Assembly: GCA_903824665.1 (NCBI GenBank)
Contig: CAIJXT010000015.1
Coordinates: 1-64,000, forward strand
DNA from: an uncultured Bacteroidota bacterium
GTDB taxonomy: Bacteria > Bacteroidota > Bacteroidia > Chitinophagales > Chitinophagaceae
Length of the DNA: 64,000 nt
Direction: 5' to 3'
Within the stretch, counting starts at the first letter, position 1; each line of letters begins with the position of its first letter. Position numbers and translations under genes: made by a program. Positions 34,427 to 43,812 of the stretch are shown here, in pieces. The notes under the pieces were generated by a model. The model ran no database searches, had not been told where the DNA came from, and saw nothing but the letters and a program-made list of their open reading frames with translations.

Positions 34427-37270
34427 TCAGAACTTAATCTTAACACCTACAGTATAGTACCTGCCGGGATAATAACTCCTGAAGTCTTTGTCGTCTTTTC
34501 CGCTGAATTCGTTGTCGCGGTTGCTGTCTTTCATAAACCACACGCGTGAGCCCAGTGCATTCTGCACACCTATGTTGATACAGTAATGCCTGAAGAAAGT
34601 TTTTGACATTGTGAAGTCGAGCGATTGGAACTGCATCTCTCCCAGACTCTCTCCGCCTGACTCATTGGTACCGATAGCATACATGCGCGGACCAGATACA
34701 TTGTACAACAACGACCCCTGAAATCCGTTGTCCTCATTCTGATAGTACAAACCGGCATTGACTATATAAGGCGACTGGCCCTGTATGGGTGCTTTTGTAA
34801 CGGCACCGTTAACCACACTCGTATCTACCTCAAACTCACTTTTGGCAAGTGTAAGGTTACCTACAACTGCAAAGTCTTTCATGAGGTCTGTGCCCATGAG
34901 TTTATCGAACCAGGACAGGTTTTTGCGGAAGTCGAGCTCGAGCCCAAAGCAAAATGCTTTATCGGCATTGATGTAAGTGAAGGTACGGTTGTCGCCAAAG
35001 CTGCTGGCAGGCACCAGCACACGCTGAATGGGATTGCGGAACGACTTGTAGAAAGCGCCCACCTGCACCATTTCGCCCGATGCGGGATATAGCTCATACC
35101 GTACATCGAAGTTCTGTATCTCTGCCACCTTGAGTGTATCGCCCTGGTTGTTGTCCTTGTTGCGGCTGGCTGTTGTGGGGAACATAGAACCTTTGTTGCC
35201 GGCGAGGTCGTCGAAATCGTAAAAGTAAATAGGCGCCCACTCTCTGAACTCAGGCCTGTTGAGCGTCTTGCCATAGCCACCTCTTACCAGGCTTTTCTCT
35301 GAGATATTATAAGTTGCATTGACCGATGGCAGGAGGAATTTAGTTTCGACCTTTGGCGTTATGGTGTCTGTGTTGACCACGGCCTTGATAGATTGAACAT
35401 TGTTTTCGTAGCGGGCGCCGCCTACCACTACTATCCTTTTGCCTATGGGTGCTTTTACCGACAAAAATCCGGCTACCAGCTGGTTTTCGCCATCGTATTC
35501 GTCGTACAGATTGGTGATCTCGCCTATCTTAAATTTGTTGGCTCCGTCAACATTGGAATCGGCGAAGATCTCATTGATGGGCAGGTACTTCATACCGTTT
35601 CCTATGGCATTGGACTTGATGGAATAGCCAAACTGCCTGATCTTGAATTTCCTTGTTTTGAATTCTGCGTAGTTGCCTGCATTTACATCAAACGAAAACT
35701 TGTCGTTGACCTTTATTGTTTGTGTAAACTGATGGTTGAAGCTGTATGTCTTCTCGGTAAGGCGTGCATAGAACCGGCCACCATTGAGGATATCAACAGC
35801 GTTGGCTATCTGCGCCTTGAAGAAAGAATCGGACTGGGTCTGGTCTTTTACGTACTTAATAACCCGACGGTTGGGCTGGTTTTTTGTGAGGTCGGTATGG
35901 CCAAAAGTCCAGTTGTACCTGCGGGTGTCTGCATTGTTCTTATGACTTCCAGACAACTGGCCTGCGTAGGTCTTACGGTTTTCGTAACCCATGGCATATG
36001 CCTTCTCATCTTTGTCATCAATATTTATAGTGTCTGGTATAGTACGGCGCAAGGTGAGCGATGTAACACCTACCTGATTGTAGAGGTTCTTAAATTCTAT
36101 TTTGGTGTTTCCTATTGCCACGCCTATGTTCTCCAATGCACCCGCAGCAACGGTATTCACCGAGCGATGGTCATCATAGTTGTACACCTTGGCTACCGAA
36201 TCCCAGTCCTGGCGGTGAATGTGGTAGTTGGTGTAGGTATTGGAGTAAGACAGGCCCAGTGTGTTGCCGATCTTTACTTTTTTGATTTTAACCACATTCG
36301 ATATGGCGAGTGAACCTCTGAAGTCGGGATTGGCTTTTGTGTTGCTCACGATCCAGTCGTTGCCAAAGGATTTGGACCATGTTTCTATTTTGTCTTTGTA
36401 CTCGGGGTTCTTTGTGGAAATGAAGTCAGGAATGCCTGCGGGTACGTTTCTTTTGCCATCGTCATACGCTATTATGTCATTCTTGCGAGGTGCGTTGTAG
36501 TTGAATGAAGTACCGGTCGTGTATTCGCGGCTAGATGTCTGGAGGTTGAGTGTAATCTTATTCTTGTCGGGCAAAGTAGAAGTGAACACCTTTACCATAC
36601 CACCTGCGAAATCGCCCGGCAATTCGGGTGAAGGCGACTTGAATACCAGCACCCTGTCGATGAGGCCGGCTGGAATCATATCGAATGAGAATGCTCTTTT
36701 GTCGGACTCGCTGCTGGGTGTTGCGGCATCGTTGAGAAACACGGTATTGTACCTGTCGGGCAAACCACGGATGATGACAAAGCGGTCGTCCTGAATGGTA
36801 ACACCCGGGATGCGTTTTACCACATCGGCAGCATTCCGGTCCATCGTTTTGGATATCTGTGCGGAGCCAGTTCCACTCATTACGGCATTGCTGGTGCGTA
36901 TCTCGTTGATCACCGCATTCTCTGTGTGGGTGATACGCACAGCCCTGACCTCTGACCCCTTTAGCTCTGTGACTTCGGGCATGAGCTTCATGTCCATCAT
37001 CAGATCCTGACCGCCTGAAATTGTTATTGTCTGTTTGTAGGTTTTGTAGGTAGGGTAGGCGAACTCGATCTCATAGCTGCCGTTGGCAACATCAAGTATC
37101 TCGTATCGGCCATCCATGTCAGAAACGCCTCCTTTTCCGGTACCGGTAAGCGATACTACCACACCCACCAGGGGTTCGTTTTTGGCGTCTGTGATTAATC
37201 CATTAATGGTAGCTGCAAATGTGTATTGAGCAAATAGAACGACAATTGCCGTGAGGAGTATCCGGAACAT
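34427..37270 (-). CDS. TonB-dependent outer-membrane receptor
   Basis: A 947-aa receptor from the ATG at 37270, which gives a signal peptide (FRILLTAIVVLFAQYTFAAT). An N-terminal carboxypeptidase-regulatory-like domain follows (INGLITDAKNEPLVGVVVSL, about 22-105). A plug domain (about 130-250) contains ADVVKRIPGVTIQDDRFVII and RGLPDRYNTVFLND, and then comes the 22-stranded barrel with terminal YYTVGVKIKF. It takes up a substrate using TonB energy. No SusD partner is adjacent, so it is not a clear polysaccharide locus; the partner is the T9SS protein downstream. The 43-codon extension to 37399 lacks signal features and is rejected. The ligand cannot be deduced. Confidence 0.92.
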   Translation of the reverse strand: MFRILLTAIVVLFAQYTFAATINGLITDAKNEPLVGVVVSLTGTGKGGVSDMDGRYEILDVANGSYEIEFAYPTYKTYKQTITISGGQDLMMDMKLMPEVTELKGSEVRAVRITHTENAVINEIRTSNAVMSGTGSAQISKTMDRNAADVVKRIPGVTIQDDRFVIIRGLPDRYNTVFLNDAATPSSESDKRAFSFDMIPAGLIDRVLVFKSPSPELPGDFAGGMVKVFTSTLPDKNKITLNLQTSSREYTTGTSFNYNAPRKNDIIAYDDGKRNVPAGIPDFISTKNPEYKDKIETWSKSFGNDWIVSNTKANPDFRGSLAISNVVKIKKVKIGNTLGLSYSNTYTNYHIHRQDWDSVAKVYNYDDHRSVNTVAAGALENIGVAIGNTKIEFKNLYNQVGVTSLTLRRTIPDTINIDDKDEKAYAMGYENRKTYAGQLSGSHKNNADTRRYNWTFGHTDLTKNQPNRRVIKYVKDQTQSDSFFKAQIANAVDILNGGRFYARLTEKTYSFNHQFTQTIKVNDKFSFDVNAGNYAEFKTRKFKIRQFGYSIKSNAIGNGMKYLPINEIFADSNVDGANKFKIGEITNLYDEYDGENQLVAGFLSVKAPIGKRIVVVGGARYENNVQSIKAVVNTDTITPKVETKFLLPSVNATYNISEKSLVRGGYGKTLNRPEFREWAPIYFYDFDDLAGNKGSMFPTTASRNKDNNQGDTLKVAEIQNFDVRYELYPASGEMVQVGAFYKSFRNPIQRVLVPASSFGDNRTFTYINADKAFCFGLELDFRKNLSWFDKLMGTDLMKDFAVVGNLTLAKSEFEVDTSVVNGAVTKAPIQGQSPYIVNAGLYYQNEDNGFQGSLLYNVSGPRMYAIGTNESGGESLGEMQFQSLDFTMSKTFFRHYCINIGVQNALGSRVWFMKDSNRDNEFSGKDDKDFRSYYPGRYYTVGVKIKF

Positions 37271-37474
37271 TATTTTTTGGGCGAAAGTACTTGCCCAATA
37301 TTGACGCTGTGTTACGGCAGTGTTACGAAATCGCTCCCGTTGCGTTAAACAATTATTACCACATGGCTGCAGGCCGGTGAAAGCAACAGCTACGGGCACG
37401 CGGAGCAGATACCGCCTTACGCAAAAGCATGAAGCGAACCAACAGAAAGCAGAAACGCTGTGCCGGTGCTGACT

Positions 37475-37909
37475 TTACTCGTCTTTGAAACCGATCCTGA
37501 TGTGCGATCCGTCGCAGAAGGGTTTGTTGGCGGAAGCGCCACAGCGGCAGAACGCGGTTACCTTGCTTTTGCTTACTTCATTGCCCTTGCTGTCTTTTAC
37601 TGCGAGGTTGCCATATACCATGAGGGGGCCGTTTTTCAGCACCTCTACCGCTGTTGTAGATTCGGTTTGTGTTTTGTCGGCAGCGGTCTCGTTGGTGGTG
37701 ATCACGCAGCTCAGGGCTCCTGAAGGGCATTTGGACACCTGCTCTATTATACGGTCTGTATCAGCGCCATCCATATTTACCCACGGCTTGTTGCGCGGAT
37801 TGAAAACCTCTACAAGCCCACGCCAGCAGAGTGTGGAATGTATGCACTGATCGGGCTTCCATACCACCGTCACATCTCCACGTGTGTATCGTTTTACTAT
37901 CTGGCTCAT
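37475..37909 (-). CDS. Double iron-sulfur protein (Fer4_19 plus CDGSH)
   Basis: A 144-aa protein with two iron-sulfur modules. The N-terminal part (about 1-70) resembles the divergent 4Fe-4S domain often annotated Fer4_19, with cysteines in CIHSTLCWRG and KCPSGALSC. The C-terminal part (about 85-140) is a CDGSH domain with CRCGASANKPFCDGSH, where three Cys and one His bind a 2Fe-2S cluster as in mitoNEET. Such fusions are thought to act in redox sensing or cluster transfer; the precise partner is unknown. It lies 68 bases downstream of pirin on the same strand and could be co-transcribed with it. Confidence 0.88.
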   Translation of the reverse strand: MSQIVKRYTRGDVTVVWKPDQCIHSTLCWRGLVEVFNPRNKPWVNMDGADTDRIIEQVSKCPSGALSCVITTNETAADKTQTESTTAVEVLKNGPLMVYGNLAVKDSKGNEVSKSKVTAFCRCGASANKPFCDGSHIRIGFKDE

Positions 37910-37977
37910 AAGCAGCGTTGTGTTTTTGCTGTACTAATATACCTGCTTTTTTATTTTCCCGCAAATGGGAGGCACCA

Positions 37978-38691
37978 TTACATGGGCACCTCAAACACAA
38001 TCACATCGCTTTTGGCAGCTGCAACCATCTCAAAACCATCAGCCTCGCTGATGCCTATCGCGTCGCGCTTGCCGAGGTGCTGCCCTTCGACATCAATACT
38101 GCCTTCTATCACAAATATGTAGGCACCGTGCGCGCTGCTGTGCAGCTTGTGTACCAGTTGTTTGCCTGCTTCGAGCGTGGTGCGGTATATCCATGCATCC
38201 TGGTGTATTTTCAGCCCATCGTCTTCATTTACTATCGGCGAAACCAGCATCTGCAGTTTGTTGATGCGGTCTTCTGCGGAAAACGCTTTCTGGTCGTAGC
38301 GGGGTGCTACGTCGCGTTTGTTGGGGAAGATCCATGTCTGCAGCACATTCACATTCTTGTCCTTATTGTGGTTGTACTCGCTGTGGTATACGCCTGTGCC
38401 GGCGCTCATAACCTGCACCTCTCCGGGTATTATTGTCTGCGCGTGCCCCATGCTGTCCTGATGTTCGAGCACACCATCGAGTATTATGGTGATGATCTCC
38501 ATGTTGTCGTGCGGGTGTTTGCCGAAGCCCTTGCCACCTGCTACAATATCATCGTTGAGTACACGGAGCGCACCGAAGTGAATACGGGAGGGATCGTACC
38601 AGCCTGCGAAGCTGAAGGAATGATGAGCATCGAGCCAGCCGTGGTTGGCGTGACCTCTTTTGCCTGCCGGATGAAAAACTGTTTTTGCCAT
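37978..38691 (-). CDS. Pirin family protein (quercetinase-like cupin)
   Basis: A 237-aa bicupin protein. The metal site is visible in KHPHDNMEIITIILDG (His, His and Glu), preceded by HHSFSFAGWYDP and followed by VMSAGTGVYHSEYN with another His. These match YhhW/pirin proteins, some of which have quercetin 2,3-dioxygenase activity, while others act as redox-linked regulators. Length and domains are complete. It precedes the CDGSH protein gene on the same strand. Upstream of its ATG is an 18-bp palindrome (38713-38730), a likely operator, and the response-regulator gene runs divergently beyond it. Confidence 0.93.
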   Translation of the reverse strand: MAKTVFHPAGKRGHANHGWLDAHHSFSFAGWYDPSRIHFGALRVLNDDIVAGGKGFGKHPHDNMEIITIILDGVLEHQDSMGHAQTIIPGEVQVMSAGTGVYHSEYNHNKDKNVNVLQTWIFPNKRDVAPRYDQKAFSAEDRINKLQMLVSPIVNEDDGLKIHQDAWIYRTTLEAGKQLVHKLHSSAHGAYIFVIEGSIDVEGQHLGKRDAIGISEADGFEMVAAAKSDVIVFEVPM

Positions 38692-38712
38692 GATTGTTTA
38701 GTTTTTAAAATT

Positions 38713-38730
38713 TAGATGTACATACATCTA
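38713..38730. promoter_or_regulatory. Palindromic operator upstream of pirin
   Basis: TAGATGTA-CA-TACATCTA is an 8-bp-arm perfect inverted repeat, 22 bases before the pirin ATG. Its size and symmetry fit a binding site for a dimeric winged-helix repressor (for example MarR or HxlR type). The regulator itself is not identifiable. Confidence 0.5.
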
Positions 38731-38946
38731 TACAAAACAGGTGCCTTTCTGAAATACCTGACAAAGTTGCAGATTTATGTGCACATTAACAGTCATTATG
38801 TGCTCCTTTCCGGTGCAAGCATTTTGCCATAACGGCTTACTTATTAAAACAAGCAGTGTGGCTGGGGATACCGCAAGCATACTTATCAGTTTTTGATTAA
38901 ATTGCACTGAGCATACTCCGTTCAAAGAAAAAGACAACAGATACCA

Positions 38947-40110
38947 ATGTCCCAGACCATACTCGTAATAGACGACGAAAAAGCGATACGCAAAGTATTG
39001 ATAGAGATACTCACCTTTGAAGGCTTCACGGTGGATGAGGCTGCCGATGGCGCAGAGGGTGCGAAAAAAATAAAGGAAGGCAATTACGATTGTATCATCT
39101 GCGATATCAAAATGCCTAAAATGGATGGCATGGAGGTGCTGCAGATCGCAAGGCAGGAGAAACCGGATACCCCGTTTGTGGTTATATCGGGCCATGGCAC
39201 CATAGAGACCGCCGTTGATGCAGTAAAAAAGGGCGCCTACGACTATATCTCCAAACCGCCCGATCTGAACCGGTTGCTGATAACGATACGCAATGCGATG
39301 GAGAAGAAGTCGCTGGTGGTGGAAACAAAGCAGCTGCGCAAGCGGATATCGAGGGGGTTTGAGATGATAGGTGCCAGTGAACCCATGATACGCATACAGG
39401 AAACCATTGCCAAAGTAGCGCCTACGGACGCCCGTGTGCTGATAACGGGCGAAAACGGCGTAGGCAAGGAGTTGGTAGCCCGCCGGATACATGAGCTCAG
39501 CAACCGCAGCAATGGGCCCATTATAGAGGTCAATTGCGCAGCGATACCAAGCGAACTGATAGAGAGTGAGCTTTTCGGACATGAAAAGGGATCTTTTACC
39601 TCTGCCATCAAACAACGAATCGGGAAGTTTGAGCAGGCCAGTGGTGGTACACTGTTTCTGGACGAAATAGGAGACATGCACCTTGACGCACAATCTAAAA
39701 TGCTTCGCGCACTGCAGGAAGGGAAAATAACCCGGGTGGGCGGCGAAAAAGAGATCAAGGTGGATGTGCGCGTGCTGGCAGCTACCAACAAAAATCTGCT
39801 GGAGGAAGTAGAAGCCAAGAAATTCAGGCTGGACCTTTACCACAGGCTGAGTGTAATACTGATTCAGGTGCCGCCACTCAATGCGCGCAGGGAAGATATA
39901 CCGGCGCTTGTAGCGCACTTTATGAAAGATATCAGTGAGGAGTATAAACAACCTCAGAAAGAAATAGAAAAGGCAGCTATTACCGCGCTGCAACAGCATA
40001 ACTGGACCGGAAACATACGTGAATTGCGCAACGTGGTGGAACGCCTGATCATATTGTCGGACAAGACGATCACCAACCGAGATTTTGAAACCTATATACT
40101 GATGAAATAA
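38947..40110 (+). CDS. Sigma-54-type response regulator without DNA-binding domain
   Basis: A 387-aa protein. The receiver domain (1-125) is complete, with DDE near residue 10, phosphoacceptor Asp in CDIKMPKMDG (about 54) and Lys in ISKPPD. An AAA+ domain of the NtrC family follows (about 140-370), with Walker A GENGVGKEL, Walker B GGTLFLDEIGD and sensor motif TNKNLLEE. The loop that contacts sigma-54, usually GAFTGA, reads GSFTSA. The protein stops 15-20 residues after the AAA+ lid, without the Fis-type helix-turn-helix. Both features recur in related short proteins of this phylum; here they suggest a regulator that works without direct DNA binding or has changed partner. No histidine kinase is adjacent. 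A terminator follows at 40151. Confidence 0.92.
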   Translation: MSQTILVIDDEKAIRKVLIEILTFEGFTVDEAADGAEGAKKIKEGNYDCIICDIKMPKMDGMEVLQIARQEKPDTPFVVISGHGTIETAVDAVKKGAYDYISKPPDLNRLLITIRNAMEKKSLVVETKQLRKRISRGFEMIGASEPMIRIQETIAKVAPTDARVLITGENGVGKELVARRIHELSNRSNGPIIEVNCAAIPSELIESELFGHEKGSFTSAIKQRIGKFEQASGGTLFLDEIGDMHLDAQSKMLRALQEGKITRVGGEKEIKVDVRVLAATNKNLLEEVEAKKFRLDLYHRLSVILIQVPPLNARREDIPALVAHFMKDISEEYKQPQKEIEKAAITALQQHNWTGNIRELRNVVERLIILSDKTITNRDFETYILMK

Positions 40111-40150
40111 GGCTCAACATTATACATTTATTCAACAGCTGATACCAAAG

Positions 40151-40187
40151 AACGCTGCATAACTCAAAATGTTATGCAGCGTTTTTA
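40151..40187 (+). terminator. Strong terminator after the response regulator
   Basis: Perfect 13-bp stem (AACGCTGCATAAC / GTTATGCAGCGTT), 7-base loop, then TTTTAATTT. Confidence 0.9.
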
Positions 40188-40222
40188 ATTTATATCAAAT
40201 GTTTTGTCTAGCTTTAACAGAC

Positions 40223-41773
40223 ATGACCCTTCTTGCAGATAACAAAAGACTGATACTGTTTTTTGCACTTATTCTTTTTATAATAGCAAAAACGCCCCAC
40301 CTCGATGATCCTTTCTACTGGGATGAAAGCTGGGTGTATGGTCCCGGTGTGCGTACCATGTACGAAAACGGGCCCAGCCTGCTACCCGATGCGATACCAG
40401 TAGATCTGTCCAGAGGGCATCCATTGTTCTTCCATTTTGCGGCGTCTTTGTGGGCAACACTTTTTGGTCCATCGCTTTTTGCGCTGCATTGCTTCGGGCT
40501 CTTTGTTTTTGTACTTCTTGCGGTTACTGTCTTCGAGATAATGCTCGCTTTATTCAGCTACAGGGTTGCTGTTATCAGTCTTCTGCTATTGCTTTGCAAT
40601 CTTTCTTTTCTCACGGCGTCTTCGCTTTTGCTGAACGATATTTTGCTGGCACTTCTTACCATTCTGTCGCTATATAGCTATTCCAAGGGTCAATTTGTAC
40701 GTACTGCGATATTCCTTACGCTCATAGTTTTTACCAAAGAAAGCGGACTCGTAGTGTGTGCATTAGTGGGTATAGATCTATGCTACCGAACTATTTACAG
40801 CAGGGAGCCAAGGGGGACACTCATAAAGCGGTACATCACTCTGGCGGTACCACTCTTGCTAACCGGTCTGTTTTTTGTGATTCAGAAAAAGATGCTGGGA
40901 TGGTATCTATATCCCGGCCACACCTCAGCAATAAACCTTGATATTGTAAATACGTTTTCGCTCTCGCGCACCATTCTATCTGTTTTCTTTTATAATGAGC
41001 GAATCTACTATTTCTGGCTGGTGCCGGTGGTGCTGTCATTTGTCGCTGCTATCAAACAAAAGAACCTGCGTTATCTGTCTATTCCTGCATTTGCAATTGT
41101 AATGTATCTGATGCTGCGCTTCTTCAACTCCAAAGATGCCGTTTACTATGCTTTTGTGCCGCTTTCTCTTATTGGCCTTGCGTGGTTATTTTTAAGGCGC
41201 CTTAGCCGTTACAATCCGCTACAAAAGAGATTCATACTATATGCGGTAGCTTTTGTGGTAGCCCATACGTATTTCTGCGCCGTTAATTTTTATGAAATGA
41301 GGTATGTTTTTCCAGCATTGTTGCTGGTGTCTGTTGTTTTGCTTGCATTGCTGACAGACTACCTTATCGATAAGACCTACAACAGGATGTTTGTACCAGT
41401 TGCGGCACTGATCCCTGTTCTTTCTTTGCTCAATTACTCACTGGGCACAGATGCATTTGTAATGTATGATCATCTGGAGGTGCAGCAGCATATCGTTGAT
41501 TATTTCGAAGAACACAATCTGCATTCCAAAAAAATATGGACATACACGTACCTGCACCAGTCGCACCTGCAAGACAAGAAGGCAGGGTTCCTGCGCAATG
41601 AAAAGCCATTCAACAATGTATCTCTTGATCTTAATGAGCAAACTGAGTTTCTGATTGTAGACAATATAGAATTTGGTGATCAATACCTCCATATCAGAAC
41701 CGATTCTGCATTTCGTCAGGTATACCGTTACCAAAAGGGCGGTTCCTGGGGCGAGGTATATATCCGCAGGTAA
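40223..41773 (+). CDS. Membrane glycosyltransferase (PMT/ArnT-like, GT39/GT83 type)
   Basis: A 516-aa integral membrane protein from the ATG at 40223, with about ten to twelve membrane helices. After the first helix comes the acidic extracytoplasmic loop PFYWDESWVYGPG, whose D-E pair corresponds to the catalytic acid of dolichyl-phosphate-mannose- or undecaprenyl-phosphate-sugar-using transferases. DLSRGHPLFFHFAASLW fits the conserved second loop of the PMT_2 family. A soluble C-terminal part (about 420-516) follows. It likely transfers a sugar from a polyprenyl carrier to lipid A, protein or a surface glycan, but the acceptor is unknown. An upstream frame to 40169 runs into the terminator and is rejected. 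Single gene, convergent with the cox operon. Confidence 0.82.
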   Translation: MTLLADNKRLILFFALILFIIAKTPHLDDPFYWDESWVYGPGVRTMYENGPSLLPDAIPVDLSRGHPLFFHFAASLWATLFGPSLFALHCFGLFVFVLLAVTVFEIMLALFSYRVAVISLLLLLCNLSFLTASSLLLNDILLALLTILSLYSYSKGQFVRTAIFLTLIVFTKESGLVVCALVGIDLCYRTIYSREPRGTLIKRYITLAVPLLLTGLFFVIQKKMLGWYLYPGHTSAINLDIVNTFSLSRTILSVFFYNERIYYFWLVPVVLSFVAAIKQKNLRYLSIPAFAIVMYLMLRFFNSKDAVYYAFVPLSLIGLAWLFLRRLSRYNPLQKRFILYAVAFVVAHTYFCAVNFYEMRYVFPALLLVSVVLLALLTDYLIDKTYNRMFVPVAALIPVLSLLNYSLGTDAFVMYDHLEVQQHIVDYFEEHNLHSKKIWTYTYLHQSHLQDKKAGFLRNEKPFNNVSLDLNEQTEFLIVDNIEFGDQYLHIRTDSAFRQVYRYQKGGSWGEVYIRR

Positions 41774-41900
41774 CTGGCAGTAATGAGCCATTGTGCCAGC
41801 CTACCCGGGCTCTTTCCAACTACCAATCACAGTGTAACAATACGCTTCGCTGGATAGCTGTACTGAACTGTGGGCGGAGTATTCAGACCGGCACATAAAA

Positions 41901-41927
41901 AAACTGACCGTAAAAAACGGTCAGTTT
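41901..41927. terminator. Terminator of the act-cox operon
   Basis: Perfect 11-bp stem (AAACTGACCGT / ACGGTCAGTTT) with an AAAAA loop. On the minus strand it is followed by a T-run, so it ends the operon just after coxA. It can also act on the plus strand. Confidence 0.85.
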
Positions 41928-41953
41928 GAAATGATCTTAACAATCAGAATGGT

Positions 41954-43777
41954 TTAGTGCGATTCTTCTCCCGGCCTCAGCGGCGTTGTCTGTGGGATGA
42001 AGTCATTGCCATTGCCATCATCTTTGTAATCGTATGGCCAACGGTGCACCTCTGGAATCTCTCCGTCCCAGTTACCATGACCAGGATTGATTGGTGTAGT
42101 CCACTCGAGTGTAGTAGAACCCCATGGATTCTGTGTAGTCACCTTGCGACCTTTGAAGATGCTGATGATGAAGTTGAACACAAACAAAATCTGAGTAAGG
42201 AATACTACCAGCGCTACGATACTGATGAAACCATTGATGCTCTGGAATTGTTTGAACGACTCCCAAGCAGAATAATCGTAGTAACGGCGTGGCATACCAG
42301 CGATACCTTCGTAGTGCATAGGCCAGAAAATCAGGTAAGCACCTATGAATGTGATAAAGAAGTGGATATAGCCGAGTGTGTTGTTCATGAACTTACCATA
42401 CATCTTTGGGAACCAATGATATACACCGGCAAACATGCCAAAGAATGCTGATACACCCATTACAATATGGAAGTGCGCGATTACAAAGTAGGTATCGTGC
42501 AGATGTATATCAAGAGCAGAGTTACCGAGGAAAATACCGGTAAGACCACCAGAGATGAAAAGGGATACGAAACCAAGTGCAAACAGCATAGGTGGATTGA
42601 GGCGCAGATTACCACGCCAGATCGTTGTCAGCCAGTTGAACACCTTAACCGCAGAAGGAACGGCGATGAGCAGCGTCAACAATACAAAGATAGATCCGAG
42701 GAATGGACTCATACCCGTAACAAACATGTGATGCGCCCATACCACAAACGCCAGTACAGTGATACCGATCATCGATATAACCATCGCAAAGTATCCGAAG
42801 ATAGGTTTGCGGCTGTGTGTAGACAATACCTCTGATGCCATACCCATACCCGGAAGCATGATGATGTACACCTCTGGGTGACCCAGGAACCAGAACAAGT
42901 GCTGGTAAAGGATAGCGGAACCACCGATGTGCGGAAGCGCCTTGCCACCAATGAATATTTCAGAAAGGTAGAAGCTGGTACCGAAATTACGGTCAAATAT
43001 CAGCAACACAACACCAGAGAACAGTACAGGGAAAGACAGTACACCCAGCACAGCGGTAAACAACAGCGCCCATACTGTAAGTGGCAGACGAGTCATGGTC
43101 ATACCTTTTGTACGCATATTCAGTACGGTAGAGATGTAGTTAAGACCACCAAGCAGTGAAGATATAACGAACAAAGCCATACCCATCAACCACAAATCCA
43201 TACCGATACCAGAACCAAGTGATGCCTCTTTAAGAGCACTCAACGGCGGGTAGGTTGTCCAGCCACCAGATGCGGGGCCTGTTTCTACAAACAGCGATAC
43301 CACCATGCAGATACTGGCCAGGAAAAAGAACCAATAAGACAGCATGTTCATGAACGGAGACGCCATATCACGGGCACCTACCTGAAACGGTATCAACAAA
43401 TTGGCAAAAGTTCCGCTCAGACCAGCTGTAAGTACGAAGAACACGAGTATCGTACCGTGCATGGTAACCAGCGCATAATAAAACTCAGGAGACAATTTTC
43501 CGCCTTTCGCCCACTCGCCCAGCATCTTCTCCATTATTGGAAATGATGTATCAGGGAAACCCAGCTGGAAACGGAAAAATACGGAGAACAATGCACCGAT
43601 GATCGCCCAGATGATCCCTGTTATCAGGAATTGTTTGGAGATCATTTTATGATCCTGGCTGAAAATATACTTCCACACGAAGTGTTGCTCGTGATGCTCG
43701 TGGCCATGGTGTCCTGCAGCGCTATCGTGTCCGTGTGCTGCTACTGACCCTTCTGTTATGATTCCTTCTTTGTTCAT
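41954..43777 (-). CDS. coxA: Cytochrome c oxidase subunit I (A-type heme-copper oxidase)
   Basis: A 607-aa membrane protein with about 12 helices, the catalytic core that reduces O2 to water and pumps protons. After a histidine-rich cytoplasmic start (HGHEHHEQH) the key residues are visible: the low-spin heme His in VTMHGTILVFFVL; CuB His and the crosslinked Tyr in WFLGHPEVYIIMLPGMG; the two CuB His in VWAHHMF; and heme ligands in HDTYFVIAHFHIVMG. The GHPEVY motif places it in the A family. It is the last gene of the act-cox operon and follows coxB by 35 bases. Subunits III and IV are not encoded downstream; a terminator follows. Confidence 0.97.
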   Translation of the reverse strand: MNKEGIITEGSVAAHGHDSAAGHHGHEHHEQHFVWKYIFSQDHKMISKQFLITGIIWAIIGALFSVFFRFQLGFPDTSFPIMEKMLGEWAKGGKLSPEFYYALVTMHGTILVFFVLTAGLSGTFANLLIPFQVGARDMASPFMNMLSYWFFFLASICMVVSLFVETGPASGGWTTYPPLSALKEASLGSGIGMDLWLMGMALFVISSLLGGLNYISTVLNMRTKGMTMTRLPLTVWALLFTAVLGVLSFPVLFSGVVLLIFDRNFGTSFYLSEIFIGGKALPHIGGSAILYQHLFWFLGHPEVYIIMLPGMGMASEVLSTHSRKPIFGYFAMVISMIGITVLAFVVWAHHMFVTGMSPFLGSIFVLLTLLIAVPSAVKVFNWLTTIWRGNLRLNPPMLFALGFVSLFISGGLTGIFLGNSALDIHLHDTYFVIAHFHIVMGVSAFFGMFAGVYHWFPKMYGKFMNNTLGYIHFFITFIGAYLIFWPMHYEGIAGMPRRYYDYSAWESFKQFQSINGFISIVALVVFLTQILFVFNFIISIFKGRKVTTQNPWGSTTLEWTTPINPGHGNWDGEIPEVHRWPYDYKDDGNGNDFIPQTTPLRPGEESH

Positions 43778-43812
43778 TGTTGCACTTTTATGGCTAAAAA
43801 TTATATAGCCGA

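Noticed and set aside
35393..36313. A 306-codon plus-strand frame opposite the TonB-dependent receptor
   Set aside because: Fully inside a confident receptor gene, Cys/Tyr/Val-rich, no start context or domain.
34427..37270. Polysaccharide utilisation locus (SusC/SusD pair)
   Set aside because: The receptor has a carboxypeptidase-like domain, but there is no SusD-like lipoprotein or glycoside hydrolase beside it.
38728..39999. A 423-codon minus-strand frame opposite the response regulator
   Set aside because: Composition unlike a protein (Tyr/His/Phe-rich), no motif, and the plus-strand gene has all expected response-regulator motifs.
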